From: Chlorobiota bacterium
Lineage (GTDB): Bacteria; Bacteroidota; Ignavibacteria; Tepidaquicellales; OLB5
DNA: 51,044 nt
Assembly (NCBI GenBank): GCA_022616535.1
Contig: JAKEEM010000070.1
Coordinates: 1-51,044, forward strand
Direction: 5' to 3'
Every line of letters begins with the position of its first letter. The stretch's first letter is position 1. The notes under the pieces were generated by a model. That model was given only the letters and a program-made list of their open reading frames with translations. It had not been told where the DNA came from and ran no database searches. Positions 7,135-15,166 of this stretch are shown here, in pieces. The translations under genes and the position numbers were made by a program.

Positions 7135-8103
7135 TTAAAAGTTAACTGAATAGTGAACACCATCTTTATTAATTTTTAGTGTTGGAAGAGGGAGGAACCT
7201 GAAATGGTTAATAACGTCTTTAAACCAATTCATAAATTTTGAGTTTCCGGGAATTATTTTTCTCCAGTCCAAATCGAGCCCGATGTAATAATCGGCATAT
7301 CTGGTATCAAGTTTTGTGTAATCATTAACTCCGTAGCCAAGGGCAATGTTCAAATACTCGGGCCAGATTTTTTTAGCTGATTTAGGCATTATGTCGTGAA
7401 CACTTATTGAAAGCCAGTTTGTCTGCCCGTTATAATCGTCAAGGAAAGCCCCGTTTTTACCGCCGCTTCTAAGGTCTTCGGAAGGGCAATAGCTCCATTT
7501 AACGTTAAAGCTTCCAAGCGGCTTCCAGTAATATTGCCCGACAGGGTATAATGCGCCGAGGACATTGAAAAGCTGGTCTCCCGGGCTGAACCCCCAATCG
7601 GTTGCAAAGCCGTCCTCGATTTCAATATCGGTCATGTAAGCAATACTGAACGCTGCGCCAATCCACACCGAAGCGGTTGGACTGAATCCAGCCCATTCAA
7701 ACGCTCCTCTGTATAACGCCTGAATAAAAGCACCGTCGAAAAAATGACCGATTTTATCGGCAGACATTGCGTAATTCCAGTCATTTTGAAAATGGAATTT
7801 CCCTCTCTGACCGCTCCACCAAGCATTTTTTTGGTAGTTGTGCAGCCATACAAACGCTCCCGCTGTAGCCCCAGTGATTGCGCCGAATTTAATGTAATTA
7901 ATTTTGTATTGAGCCTTCGGCAGACCGCTTGTAGTTTTTGGCTTTAGCTTTAGCTTTGATGCTGAGCTCAGTGTATCATTTGTGATTGAAATTAGGGATG
8001 AATCCCCCGGTGAAGTTTGGGAATTAATATTAAAAGTGAGAGCAAGTACTGATAAAATAACCAGTTTTATAAAAAGGGGTGATATTTCACGTTTTAAGCC
8101 CAT
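7135..8103 (-). CDS. DUF2279-like exported/envelope protein (first copy)
   Basis: About 322 residues from the ATG at 8103; a GTG two codons upstream is also possible. It has an N-terminal hydrophobic export signal. The DUF2279 core reads SADKIGHFFDGAFIQ, then EIEDGFATDWGFSPGDQLFN and VLGALYP, closely parallel to the downstream gene. Other shared features are NAWW/NTWW followed by QR, LDDY near residue 220, SWLSI-type strands, and a C-terminal aromatic end (YSVNF). The pair looks like a tandem duplication in which the cores have stayed similar and the N-terminal linkers have diverged. The role is unknown; an outer-membrane location is inferred. Confidence 0.7.
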   Translation of the reverse strand: MGLKREISPLFIKLVILSVLALTFNINSQTSPGDSSLISITNDTLSSASKLKLKPKTTSGLPKAQYKINYIKFGAITGATAGAFVWLHNYQKNAWWSGQRGKFHFQNDWNYAMSADKIGHFFDGAFIQALYRGAFEWAGFSPTASVWIGAAFSIAYMTDIEIEDGFATDWGFSPGDQLFNVLGALYPVGQYYWKPLGSFNVKWSYCPSEDLRSGGKNGAFLDDYNGQTNWLSISVHDIMPKSAKKIWPEYLNIALGYGVNDYTKLDTRYADYYIGLDLDWRKIIPGNSKFMNWFKDVINHFRFLPLPTLKINKDGVHYSVNF

Positions 8104-8137
8104 CTGCACAATTTTAATCTATTTTTTTGGCTTATTC

Positions 8138-8169
8138 AATACTCTTAAATCCGATATGGATTGAGTATT
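8138..8169. other. Hairpin in the DUF2279-def intergenic region
   Basis: AATACTC (8138-8144) pairs with GAGTATT (8163-8169), with an inner AATCC/GGATT pairing. It is followed on the plus strand by TTTTGC and T-rich sequence. The 260-bp gap between the divergent genes also holds two palindromic repeats. No gene was seen in it. Confidence 0.35.
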
Positions 8170-8217
8170 TTTGCTTATTTTTTGATTTTCTAAAATGGTG
8201 ATAGCGGGTATTTTGAG

Positions 8218-8237
8218 CAAGGGGTTGCAACCCCTTG
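8218..8237. repeat. 20-bp perfect palindrome CAAGGGGTTGCAACCCCTTG
   Basis: A perfect palindrome in the intergenic region upstream of def. It is GC-rich against AT-rich surroundings, as expected of a dispersed REP-like element. Confidence 0.65.
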
Positions 8238-8317
8238 TCATTCTTGTCATTAGATAATGCCAAAAATAATGTGCCTGAATTATAAAATTGATTTTACAAT
8301 GAATTAAAAATATTTTT

Positions 8318-8338
8318 GCCTGCCTGCAGCAGGCAGGT
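8318..8338. repeat. Palindrome CCTGCCTGCAGCAGGCAGG
   Basis: A REP-like inverted repeat 25 bp before the def start. The same element with a one-base centre change is at 41011-41029, and a diverged form lies at 200-214. Confidence 0.7.
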
Positions 8339-8362
8339 CCAATATCAGCCAATTAAAGATTT

Positions 8363-8962
8363 TTGACTAACTTGAAAACTCTGCCAATTTATACGTATGG
8401 ATTCGATGTTTTACGCAAAAAAACAAAGCGTATCACAAAAGTTGATGACCATTTAATTGAGCTCATCGGGAGCATGTTTAATACAATGCACAAGGCTCAT
8501 GGTATCGGTCTTGCTTCGCCGCAGGTGGGTAAAGACATTGCGCTCACGGTAATTGACTTATCGCGTGCTGATGAAGACAAGAAAATCAAATTTGAGCCGT
8601 TAACGCTGATTAACCCTGTAATTAAAGATTATCACGGTGAGGCGGTCATGGAAGAAGGATGTTTAAGCATTCCGCTGGTAAGGGCTGAAGTAACTCGCCC
8701 TGAAACAGTATATCTTGAGTATCAGGATTTAGACCTTAATAAGCAGTATGTAGAGATAAACGGGCTGTTGGCGCGAGTTGTGCAGCATGAAGTGGATCAC
8801 CTGAACGGAATTCTTTTTATCGACCATCTGGATAAAGACCAGAAGAAAAAGCTTAAGGCGGAGCTGAATAAAATCAAAAAAGGCGATATAACAACAGATT
8901 ACCTGCTTGCGGAAATTCCGAAGCAGAAGCAAAAAGTCTCATCAAAAAAGTCCAGACATTGA
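8363..8962 (+). CDS. def: Peptide deformylase
   Basis: A 199-residue metallohydrolase that removes the formyl group from new proteins. All three motifs are present: GIGLASPQ (47-54), EGCLS (98-102) and HEVDH (142-146). Cys100, His142 and His146 bind the metal, and Glu143 is the catalytic residue. The start is TTG at 8363; another TTG three codons on is possible, since no ATG lies before motif 1 at a suitable place. The C-terminus has a lysine-rich tail. The stop TGA overlaps the fmt start in TTGA, so def and fmt form a coupled pair that runs the formyl-methionine cycle. Confidence 0.95.
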   Translation: MTNLKTLPIYTYGFDVLRKKTKRITKVDDHLIELIGSMFNTMHKAHGIGLASPQVGKDIALTVIDLSRADEDKKIKFEPLTLINPVIKDYHGEAVMEEGCLSIPLVRAEVTRPETVYLEYQDLDLNKQYVEINGLLARVVQHEVDHLNGILFIDHLDKDQKKKLKAELNKIKKGDITTDYLLAEIPKQKQKVSSKKSRH

Positions 8963-9879
8963 ACATAGTTTTTATGGGTACTCCTGAGTTTGCCGTTGCG
9001 TCGCTCAGGATACTGTTTAAGTCAAAACATAAAATTTCAGCAGTAGTTACTGTTCCCGATAAACCAAAGGGCAGGGGTTTGAAAGTAGCCCCGAGCCCGG
9101 TTAAGAAATTTTCGCTTGAAAATAACCTTGCGATTCTCCAGCCGGAAAAACTTAAAGATGAAAAGTTTGCTGGAGAGATTAAATCATTGAATCCCGATTT
9201 AATTGTTGTAGTTGCATTTAGAATCCTGCCGAAGGAAGTCTACACAATTCCGTCTTACGGTTCGATAAATCTGCACGCGTCTCTTTTGCCGAAATACAGG
9301 GGAGCGGCACCGATTAACCGGGCAATTATCAACGGTGAAAAGGAAACCGGCGTAACGACATTCTTTCTTAGGGATAAAGTCGATACAGGCAATATAATTA
9401 TGCAGAATTACTGTGAAATCTCCGAAGAGGACGATGCAGGCTCTCTGCATGATAAGTTAATGGAATTAGGCGCGCTGACGGTTTATTCAACGGTGAATTT
9501 AATCGAGCAGTCAGGGGGCAATCCTCCCGTTCAAAATCAGGATGATACTCAGGCAACTCCCGCCCCGAAAATATTTAAGAACGACTGCAAGATTAACTGG
9601 AACAAGCCGGCTGAGAAAGTTTACAATTTTATCAGGGGACTTTCGCCGAATCCGGGGGCATATGTGGTTTATAAGGATAAAATGATTAAAATTTACAAGT
9701 CTAAGAAAATAAACGAAGTTTCAGGGGGCAAGCACGGCGCATTGAATGTTATTGATGACAAAATATTTGTTTCATGCTCTGATGCAATGATTGAGGTTTT
9801 GGAGCTTCAGCTCGAGGGCAAAAAAAGGATGTCAGCAGCAGAATTTTTACGTGGGAGCAAGGGCTTTTTCGATAATTAA
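8959..9879 (+). CDS. fmt: Methionyl-tRNA formyltransferase
   Basis: A 306-residue cytosolic enzyme that formylates initiator Met-tRNA with 10-formyl-tetrahydrofolate. The N-terminus is MNIVFMGTPEFAVASL. The hallmark SLLPKYRGAAPINRAI (about residues 109-124) contains the active-site region, followed by DKVDTGNI. The C-terminal part (about 210-306) is the tRNA-binding OB-like domain. The start codon is TTG, overlapping the def stop by four bases, which implies translational coupling. Confidence 0.95.
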   Translation: MNIVFMGTPEFAVASLRILFKSKHKISAVVTVPDKPKGRGLKVAPSPVKKFSLENNLAILQPEKLKDEKFAGEIKSLNPDLIVVVAFRILPKEVYTIPSYGSINLHASLLPKYRGAAPINRAIINGEKETGVTTFFLRDKVDTGNIIMQNYCEISEEDDAGSLHDKLMELGALTVYSTVNLIEQSGGNPPVQNQDDTQATPAPKIFKNDCKINWNKPAEKVYNFIRGLSPNPGAYVVYKDKMIKIYKSKKINEVSGGKHGALNVIDDKIFVSCSDAMIEVLELQLEGKKRMSAAEFLRGSKGFFDN

Positions 9880-9897
9880 TAAAAGCTAAAATTATGA

Positions 9898-9928
9898 TTT
9901 GATTTTTTATTTTTTTGCATTATATTGA
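9898..9928 (+). promoter_or_regulatory. Promoter for the T9SS gene at 9951
   Basis: TTTG (9898-9901), a 19-nt spacer and TATATTGA (9921-9928) fit the Bacteroidota -33/-7 pattern with small deviation in the last bases. Confidence 0.45.
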
Positions 9929-9950
9929 GATTAACTCATAATTAGATGTT

Positions 9951-12101
9951 ATGAAAAAAAGCTCTCTTCTTTTTGCCCTTCTTGCTTTATCAAATTTAAA
10001 TGTATTATCTCAAGGTTTAAATGATGTGTACTCATCAGGAGGATTTGTATTTGCTGTTGGTACGGGAGGAATTATTCTAAAATCATCAAACGCTGGAAAT
10101 ACATACACGCGCCAAACAGTGGGTAATACAAACTTATATTCTGTCCACGGTGTAAATAACAAGGTTTGGAGTGTGGGAGATAATGGTGTATTCAATTTTA
10201 GTGCCGATTACGGTTCTATTTGGAGTAGCAGTAATATAACAAGCTCAGACTTAAAATCAGTTTTTTTTGTCGACTCACTAACAGGGTTTATAGCAGGTAA
10301 AAACGGAGTAATACTAAAAAGCACCAACGGGGGCAATAACTGGCTAAATTTAACGTCTGGAACCAGCAGTGAGCTGTACAAAGTCAAATTCATTAATTCA
10401 AGCATAGGCTTTGTATGCGGTGCAAACGGAACTATGCTTAAAACTACAGATGGGGGAGCCTCATGGATTCAGATTGCAATACCTGTCAGCACAAATATAA
10501 ATTCATTTGATGTGCTTAATGAATGGATTATTGCAGGGACTGATAATTCGACCATAATTACCTCAACTAATGCTGGGCAGAGCTGGGCTTTGAGAGATTT
10601 TAAGATATATTCTCGTCCTAAAGTCAATTGTATAAACATAACCGCTCAGAATTCATTTCTGGTTACTTTCGAAAGCGGCTCGATTTGGTATAGCACAAAC
10701 AGAGGGAGCTCTTTCAATTACTCTCGCTCACCGTTTCTGGATGAATTAAACTCAGTATCGATAAATTCATCAAGTGCGTATGCAGTTAGTAAAAAACATA
10801 TTATAGTCATCAGGTCGCTTGATAATGGTGTAAATTGGCAGCTGCATCCGAATGCAACATATTCAATTAACTTTCAGGATGTTTTGCCTTTTCAGGGTGC
10901 AAGCTTTAACAAGATTTTCGATATCAATTATCAAAAAAGAAGTGTTGTATATGCATGCCAGCGGAATAAACTTTACAGAAGTCTGAATACCGGTTTGAAC
11001 TGGAGCCAGATATCGACCTTGCCTTTTAATTATGCGTGCCAGCAGCTATTGGTTTCCATGAAAGATTCAGCTAAAATGATTGTAGTTTTAAATAAACAAT
11101 CCATAGATACAGGAATTGTTTACAGGACATCTAACTATGGTTTAAATTGGAGTAAGGTTTACCAAGGCAGTTGGGACTATATAGGGAATTTGATTACACA
11201 GGACCAGCAGCATCCTGAGACGGTTTATTTAGGTGCTAATGATTCTGTTATGAAGTCAACGGATTTCGGGTTGACCTGGATAAAGATAGCTAACTACCCA
11301 TTCAATGATTTCTGCGACATAGCAGTGCATACTTCAAATTCAGAAGTTCTATATGTTTCAACAAACGGCTTTCCGGCTAGGATGCACAAATCAACAAACG
11401 GAGGTTACAATTGGTTTATGATTGATTTTGTTGCGTACACCAATTTCTCGGAAATGCCGGCAATAGCGGTAAGTAATTTAAATCCTAATATAGTTTTTCA
11501 TGCTCAACTTGGCGGGGGTGCTTTACAGACAGGACTTTAAAGGTCGTATTCTCAGGGCAGCACATGGCTTTTTAATCAATTTGCCGGGTTTAGCTGGTCT
11601 GTTGATATAGCCAAAGATGACCCTAATATTTTTGCATACGGAAATGTAAGCTTATCACCCGTATACCTGTCAACAAACGGAGGTGTAAACTTTGTAGGAA
11701 CGCCAAATGTCTGGGCGGAATCGATATTTTATTATGACAGGGCTAATTTATTTATAACGAATGGCAGCGAAGTGAGTAAGATGGTGGTTACTTACAATAT
11801 GCCGATTGGTATTCGTCCTATTTCATCAAATGTCCCTGTTAAGTTCAATCTTTCACAAAATTATCCAAACCCTTTTAATCCTGCAGCAAATATCAAGTTT
11901 GATATTCCTAAATCCGCATTTATTAAGTTAGTTATTTACGATGTTATCGGAAGGGAAGTATCTGTTTTGGTAAATGAACAATTGAGTGCGGGCAGTTATA
12001 AAGCTGACTGGGATGCATCGAATTATCCAAGCGGGGTATATTTTTATAAGTTACAGGCAGGTGATTACAGAGAAACTAAAAAAATGGTGCTGGTAAAGTA
12101 G
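9951..12101 (+). pseudogene. Ycf48/BNR-like T9SS protein split by an in-frame TAA
   Basis: The frame from the ATG at 9951 is open to TAA (11538-11540), and the same frame is then open through 77 codons into the T9SS tail ending at 12101. The intact protein would have about 716 residues. It has a signal peptide (ending NLNVLSQ), many beta-propeller repeats (ILKSSNAGNTY, ILKSTNGGNNW, MLKTTDGGASW), and a sorting tail QNYPNPFNP to KKMVLVK. Around the stop the +1 frame reads VLYR, which suits the repeated (L/V)YR(S/T) pattern better than frame 0. A pair of compensating one-base indels is therefore as likely as a single nonsense change. Without the tail the product could not be sorted by T9SS. Confidence 0.78.
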
Positions 12102-12103
12102 TT

Positions 12104-13537
12104 TCACTTCATTTCAATAATCTTTTCAATAAGCCACTCCCTTGAAATAGTGTGCCGGTTTTCGTCAAGCTTTTTCATCAGCATTTTTATTTCCTGTTTT
12201 TGCTTTTTGTCAAGACGCGTAAGCTTTTTAACGTAATTCAAAAAAAGCATAAATCTATCGTAGTGAATCGAAAGCACATCCTTATGCCTTACCAGATAGT
12301 GTTTTGCCGCATCAATAGCTGCTTCTAAGGACTCGAATTCGCCCAGCTCATAGTAAACTTTAATCAGCGTTTCCCTGGACTTTAAATAAAAGTATGTGTA
12401 TTTATAGCCGACATTGTTTATTCTGCCGATTGCTTCCTTGTACTTTTTGGCTGCAAATGCCATCGAAGCAGAAGCCAGATTTATTGTGTCCCTCTTGACT
12501 TCGCTTGCAATATTGCTCTTATACTTATCAAAAAAGTAATTTACCCACCGGATTTGTTTCATATTCAGCCCGCAGATAATCACACTCAGAAAATCAGTAT
12601 ACTGAATGTTTTTATTCTTCTCGTAAAATCCGATCTTCTCGAAATTAGTGTGTATTTTGTAGAGGTCATTCAGGAATCTTTCATCACCCAGAGCCATTTT
12701 GTTAATGCAGTAGTTAGCAAGTGAGTAATATACCTGCTCAATCTCATCTTCGCTTAATTTTTGCAAGTTTTGAAATACATGCTTCTCCAAATCATGGAAA
12801 TGCCTTACTTTATCGGGCTTTAAAATCATCATAAGTATCTTGTATTCGGAATAAATAATCGGATGAAATTTCTCGATTTTTTGTATGTTGTTTTCAATGT
12901 AATTAATTATGTGGTCAATTCCCCAGTAGCTTTTATATATGCTCACTCCGGATAATATTTTTCTGCTGAGGAGTGCATTTAATACCTTTAGTTTTGTAAC
13001 TATAAATAAATAATCCGCGCTTTCGGACATTTCCAAATAGCTCTTATCGAGGTCAAGGTCAAGGTCTTCTCCGTGATAATTGAGCAGAATCTCCTTGTGT
13101 GTTAAATCGTTAAAGTAGTATTCGGTGTTCTTATTGAAGTCGCGTTTGCTTAAATCCGATATTTCCTTTGACGCCATTTCAAATGATTTTAGGATATTTC
13201 TTTCCCTCAATGACTCAAGCAGTATTATTTTTTCACGCGTGGAGCTTTTATCCGTTTTAATTAAAATTAAAAATTCTTCCAGTAATGCCGTGAAATTGCT
13301 GATTAAAGTCCTGACGTTCTGGTCTTTGGTCTTCTCTCCAGGGAAAATTTCCTCTGCAATTTTTTCGTTTGGTATAACGTTAGCATCGAACTCTGAATAA
13401 TGAGCACTTATCAGGTCATACAGCTGAAGAATTTTTCTGCTTTTATTATGGAAAGGGGAGCCCAATAACTCGCCAAATCTCTTAAATTCCAAGGGTGTAA
13501 TACCCTTCAACATCTCGGTAAGCTTAGATTCTCTCAT
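12104..13537 (-). CDS. Large helical protein of unknown function
   Basis: A 477-residue, leucine- and lysine-rich protein with no signal peptide or membrane segment. Nearly all of it is predicted helical from composition. FKRFGELLGSPFHNKSRK near the N-terminus and repeated Y-x-L-A-N / ASASMAFAAKKYKEAI stretches suggest a TPR-like or other helical-repeat solenoid. I do not recognise a named family. It is convergent with the broken T9SS gene, with only 2 bp between them, so no separate terminator is present. Confidence 0.7.
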   Translation of the reverse strand: MRESKLTEMLKGITPLEFKRFGELLGSPFHNKSRKILQLYDLISAHYSEFDANVIPNEKIAEEIFPGEKTKDQNVRTLISNFTALLEEFLILIKTDKSSTREKIILLESLRERNILKSFEMASKEISDLSKRDFNKNTEYYFNDLTHKEILLNYHGEDLDLDLDKSYLEMSESADYLFIVTKLKVLNALLSRKILSGVSIYKSYWGIDHIINYIENNIQKIEKFHPIIYSEYKILMMILKPDKVRHFHDLEKHVFQNLQKLSEDEIEQVYYSLANYCINKMALGDERFLNDLYKIHTNFEKIGFYEKNKNIQYTDFLSVIICGLNMKQIRWVNYFFDKYKSNIASEVKRDTINLASASMAFAAKKYKEAIGRINNVGYKYTYFYLKSRETLIKVYYELGEFESLEAAIDAAKHYLVRHKDVLSIHYDRFMLFLNYVKKLTRLDKKQKQEIKMLMKKLDENRHTISREWLIEKIIEMK

Positions 13538-13687
13538 TATTTGAAGGGAAAATTTATCAGTTTTAATTTAACAAACGTGCTTTTCTGTCATAACATAATT
13601 CTTAAAATTTATTAAAAAACTGCAATTTTTTTTATTTATTTTCATATAAATATTTAAAAACACATTTAACAAATCTATAAAAAAATC

Positions 13688-13719
13688 TTTGCCTATCTTT
13701 ATAACGTATGTTATCTTTA
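13688..13719 (+). promoter_or_regulatory. Promoter of the 13.7-kb noncoding unit
   Basis: TTTG (13688-13691), a 20-nt spacer and TATCTTTA (13712-13719), followed by CATTGAA. This is almost the same arrangement as at 39316-39347 (TTTG, 20 nt, TATTTTTA, CATTGAA), so the two support each other. The predicted start is near 13726. Confidence 0.55.
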
Positions 13720-13725
13720 CATTGA

Positions 13726-13960
13726 ATCAGAATGTAAGCAAGCGGGGGATAACTAAATAGCGGCAAAAATTGTTATCGGAGGTAAAAAGAGTGCAGCAAC
13801 TTCTGTTTTGATAAACTATTTCTCTTTCGAAGGGCGAGAGACGTAGTTATAATCACGCAGTTAGAGTTGCTGCACTTCGATTTTAAAGCCTTATACTTAG
13901 AAGATACATATTTTTTCTCCTGTTTCATAGGGATAGTTTATCAAAACTATCCCTTTTTTA
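13726..13960 (+). ncRNA. Candidate structured noncoding RNA or leader attenuator
   Basis: About 235 nt with a promoter before and a terminator after, and no convincing ORF. Three pairings are visible: GATAAC/GTTATC (13748-13753 with 13772-13777); GTGCAGCAACT/AGTTGCTGCAC (13791-13801 with 13865-13875), an 11-bp perfect stem; and TTTTGATAAACTAT (13806-13819), the exact complement of 13933-13946. The last pairing would use the 5' arm and loop of the terminator, so it excludes termination, and it crosses the 11-bp stem as a pseudoknot. I do not recognise a known RNA family. It could be an sRNA or a cis attenuator for the TrmB-like gene downstream. Confidence 0.5.
13929..13959 (+). terminator. Rho-independent terminator of the noncoding unit
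   Basis: AGGGATAGTTT (13929-13939), loop ATCA, AAACTATCCCT (13944-13954), then TTTTT. This is an 11-bp perfect stem and one of the clearest terminators in the window. Confidence 0.8.
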
Positions 13961-14009
13961 TTTATAAGTCAATATTTTAAAAAATGACATTTTCAGCTAT
14001 TATAGTAGC

Positions 14010-14061
14010 TTGACATAGTAAAATCAATATATTATATTGCAGTAGCTTTAAACTACTGCAA
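14010..14061 (+). promoter_or_regulatory. Consensus-like promoter overlapped by a palindromic operator
   Basis: TTGACA (14010-14015), a 17-nt spacer and TATATT (14033-14038) resemble a classic sigma-70 promoter. The palindrome TTGCAGTAG-N7-CTACTGCAA (14037-14061) runs from the end of the -10 box across the start site to 2 nt before the TTG start of the TrmB-like gene. This is an ideal position for autorepression; the binder is inferred. Confidence 0.5.
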
Positions 14062-14063
14062 TA

Positions 14064-14891
14064 TTGAACGGTGATATTTTAATAGAGAGGTTAAAATCCC
14101 TTGGTTTTAAAGAATATGAATCCAAGGTTCTTCTTGTATTATTAACAGGCACCCCTATGAGCGCTTCAGAAATTGCAAAAGAGGCAAATATTATCAGAAA
14201 TTCAATTTATGACATTCTTAAATCCTTTGTTGAAAAGGGATATTGCAATGAAATTGAGACAAACACCATATTAAATTACCAAATAATAGACCCTTCCGTA
14301 ATTTTGGATAAAATTTCAAGGGATTACAGGGAATCCTTTAATAAGAGGCTCGAAAACCTTAACGAGACCTTCGGTGAACTTCAGGAAATTTATAAAAAAG
14401 AATCCTCAAAAGTCGAGGCACCTGATAAAAATATACATTTAATCAGGGGTTTTAACAAGCATAGAGTTGCCAAACTGATTGAACTTGTTAATAATTCGAA
14501 ATCCGAAATACTAGGAATGTACAGTCCCCGAAGAGTTATAGTGGAAGAGCTTAGCCAGGATGCAAAAAAATTTTTGAAAAGCGGAGGAACAATAAAGTCA
14601 ATTTACCAGCTGAGCGATGATAAAGCAGTTAATTCAGAGCTTCTTAAGGCTTGTGAAATATTTGTAAAAGGCGGCGAGGAGGTCAGGCTTTCAGAGTTTA
14701 AGCTTACCAATACGTTCGTTTTTGATAAAGAAACCGTTTTTTTTAATCTTTCCGATGATAAGACCGTTCCTAAGCATAAACAAGCGGATTTAATCATTAA
14801 AAACAGCGAATTTGCTTTGCATATAAGGGATTTGTTTATGCACTATTGGGTGCAGTCATTAACTATTGAAGAATACAGGAAAAAAGGCTGA
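14064..14891 (+). CDS. TrmB-family transcriptional regulator
   Basis: A 275-residue regulator. Residues of about 5-75 form a winged HTH of the TrmB type: LKSLGFKEYESKVLLVLL, SASEIAKEANIIRNSIYDIL and KGYCNEI. Residues of about 85-130 form a helical, probably coiled-coil linker. Residues of about 135-275 are a PLD-like/TrmB C-terminal sensor-like fold. TrmB proteins often bind sugars or other small ligands, but the ligand here is unknown. The start is a TTG with no Shine-Dalgarno site. The palindrome just upstream suggests it controls its own promoter. Two tiny hydrophobic ORFs follow. Confidence 0.8.
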   Translation: MNGDILIERLKSLGFKEYESKVLLVLLTGTPMSASEIAKEANIIRNSIYDILKSFVEKGYCNEIETNTILNYQIIDPSVILDKISRDYRESFNKRLENLNETFGELQEIYKKESSKVEAPDKNIHLIRGFNKHRVAKLIELVNNSKSEILGMYSPRRVIVEELSQDAKKFLKSGGTIKSIYQLSDDKAVNSELLKACEIFVKGGEEVRLSEFKLTNTFVFDKETVFFNLSDDKTVPKHKQADLIIKNSEFALHIRDLFMHYWVQSLTIEEYRKKG

Positions 14892-14898
14892 TAAAAAT

Positions 14899-14979
14899 AT
14901 GGAGTATAAAATAAAATTTTCAATAACAGGGATTGTAAGCTTATTTTTCATTTTTTTGCTTTTATTGCTAATTATCTAA
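14899..14979 (+). CDS. Tiny hydrophobic ORF 1 (26 residues)
   Basis: Starts ATG 7 bp after the TrmB-like gene stop and encodes MEYKIKF, then a hydrophobic run ending FFIFLLLLLII. The form is a charged start plus one membrane helix, as in small membrane peptides or type I toxins. No Shine-Dalgarno site is visible, and T-rich DNA can produce such ORFs by chance, so confidence is low. It resembles the next tiny ORF. Confidence 0.3.
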   Translation: MEYKIKFSITGIVSLFFIFLLLLLII

Positions 14980-15015
14980 TAAGTTTATAATCAATATAAC
15001 CAAATCACGTTAGTT

Positions 15016-15090
15016 ATGAACCTAAAAAAGGTTGTGAGCTTTCAGCTAATTATTATTGTGTTAATTTTATTTATACTGTTAATTTTATAA
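15016..15090 (+). CDS. Tiny hydrophobic ORF 2 (24 residues)
   Basis: Encodes MNLKKVVSFQ followed by a hydrophobic helix ending FILLIL. Both tiny ORFs have the pattern basic residues, (I/V)VS(L/F), then a leucine/isoleucine-rich stretch to the stop. Their DNA shares GG(A)TTGTRAGCTT at the same place, which hints at duplication. Expression is unproven. Confidence 0.3.
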   Translation: MNLKKVVSFQLIIIVLILFILLIL

Positions 15091-15166
15091 AATCATATTA
15101 AATTAGGATATTGGGTGCGTTGTAGTTTAGAAAAGCATCCGGCAAACTAATTCATTGAGGTTAATT

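Noticed and set aside
13726-13960. 6S RNA
   Set aside because: A GCAAGCGGG string recalls 6S RNA, but the ends are not complementary and the long open-bubble hairpin is not seen.
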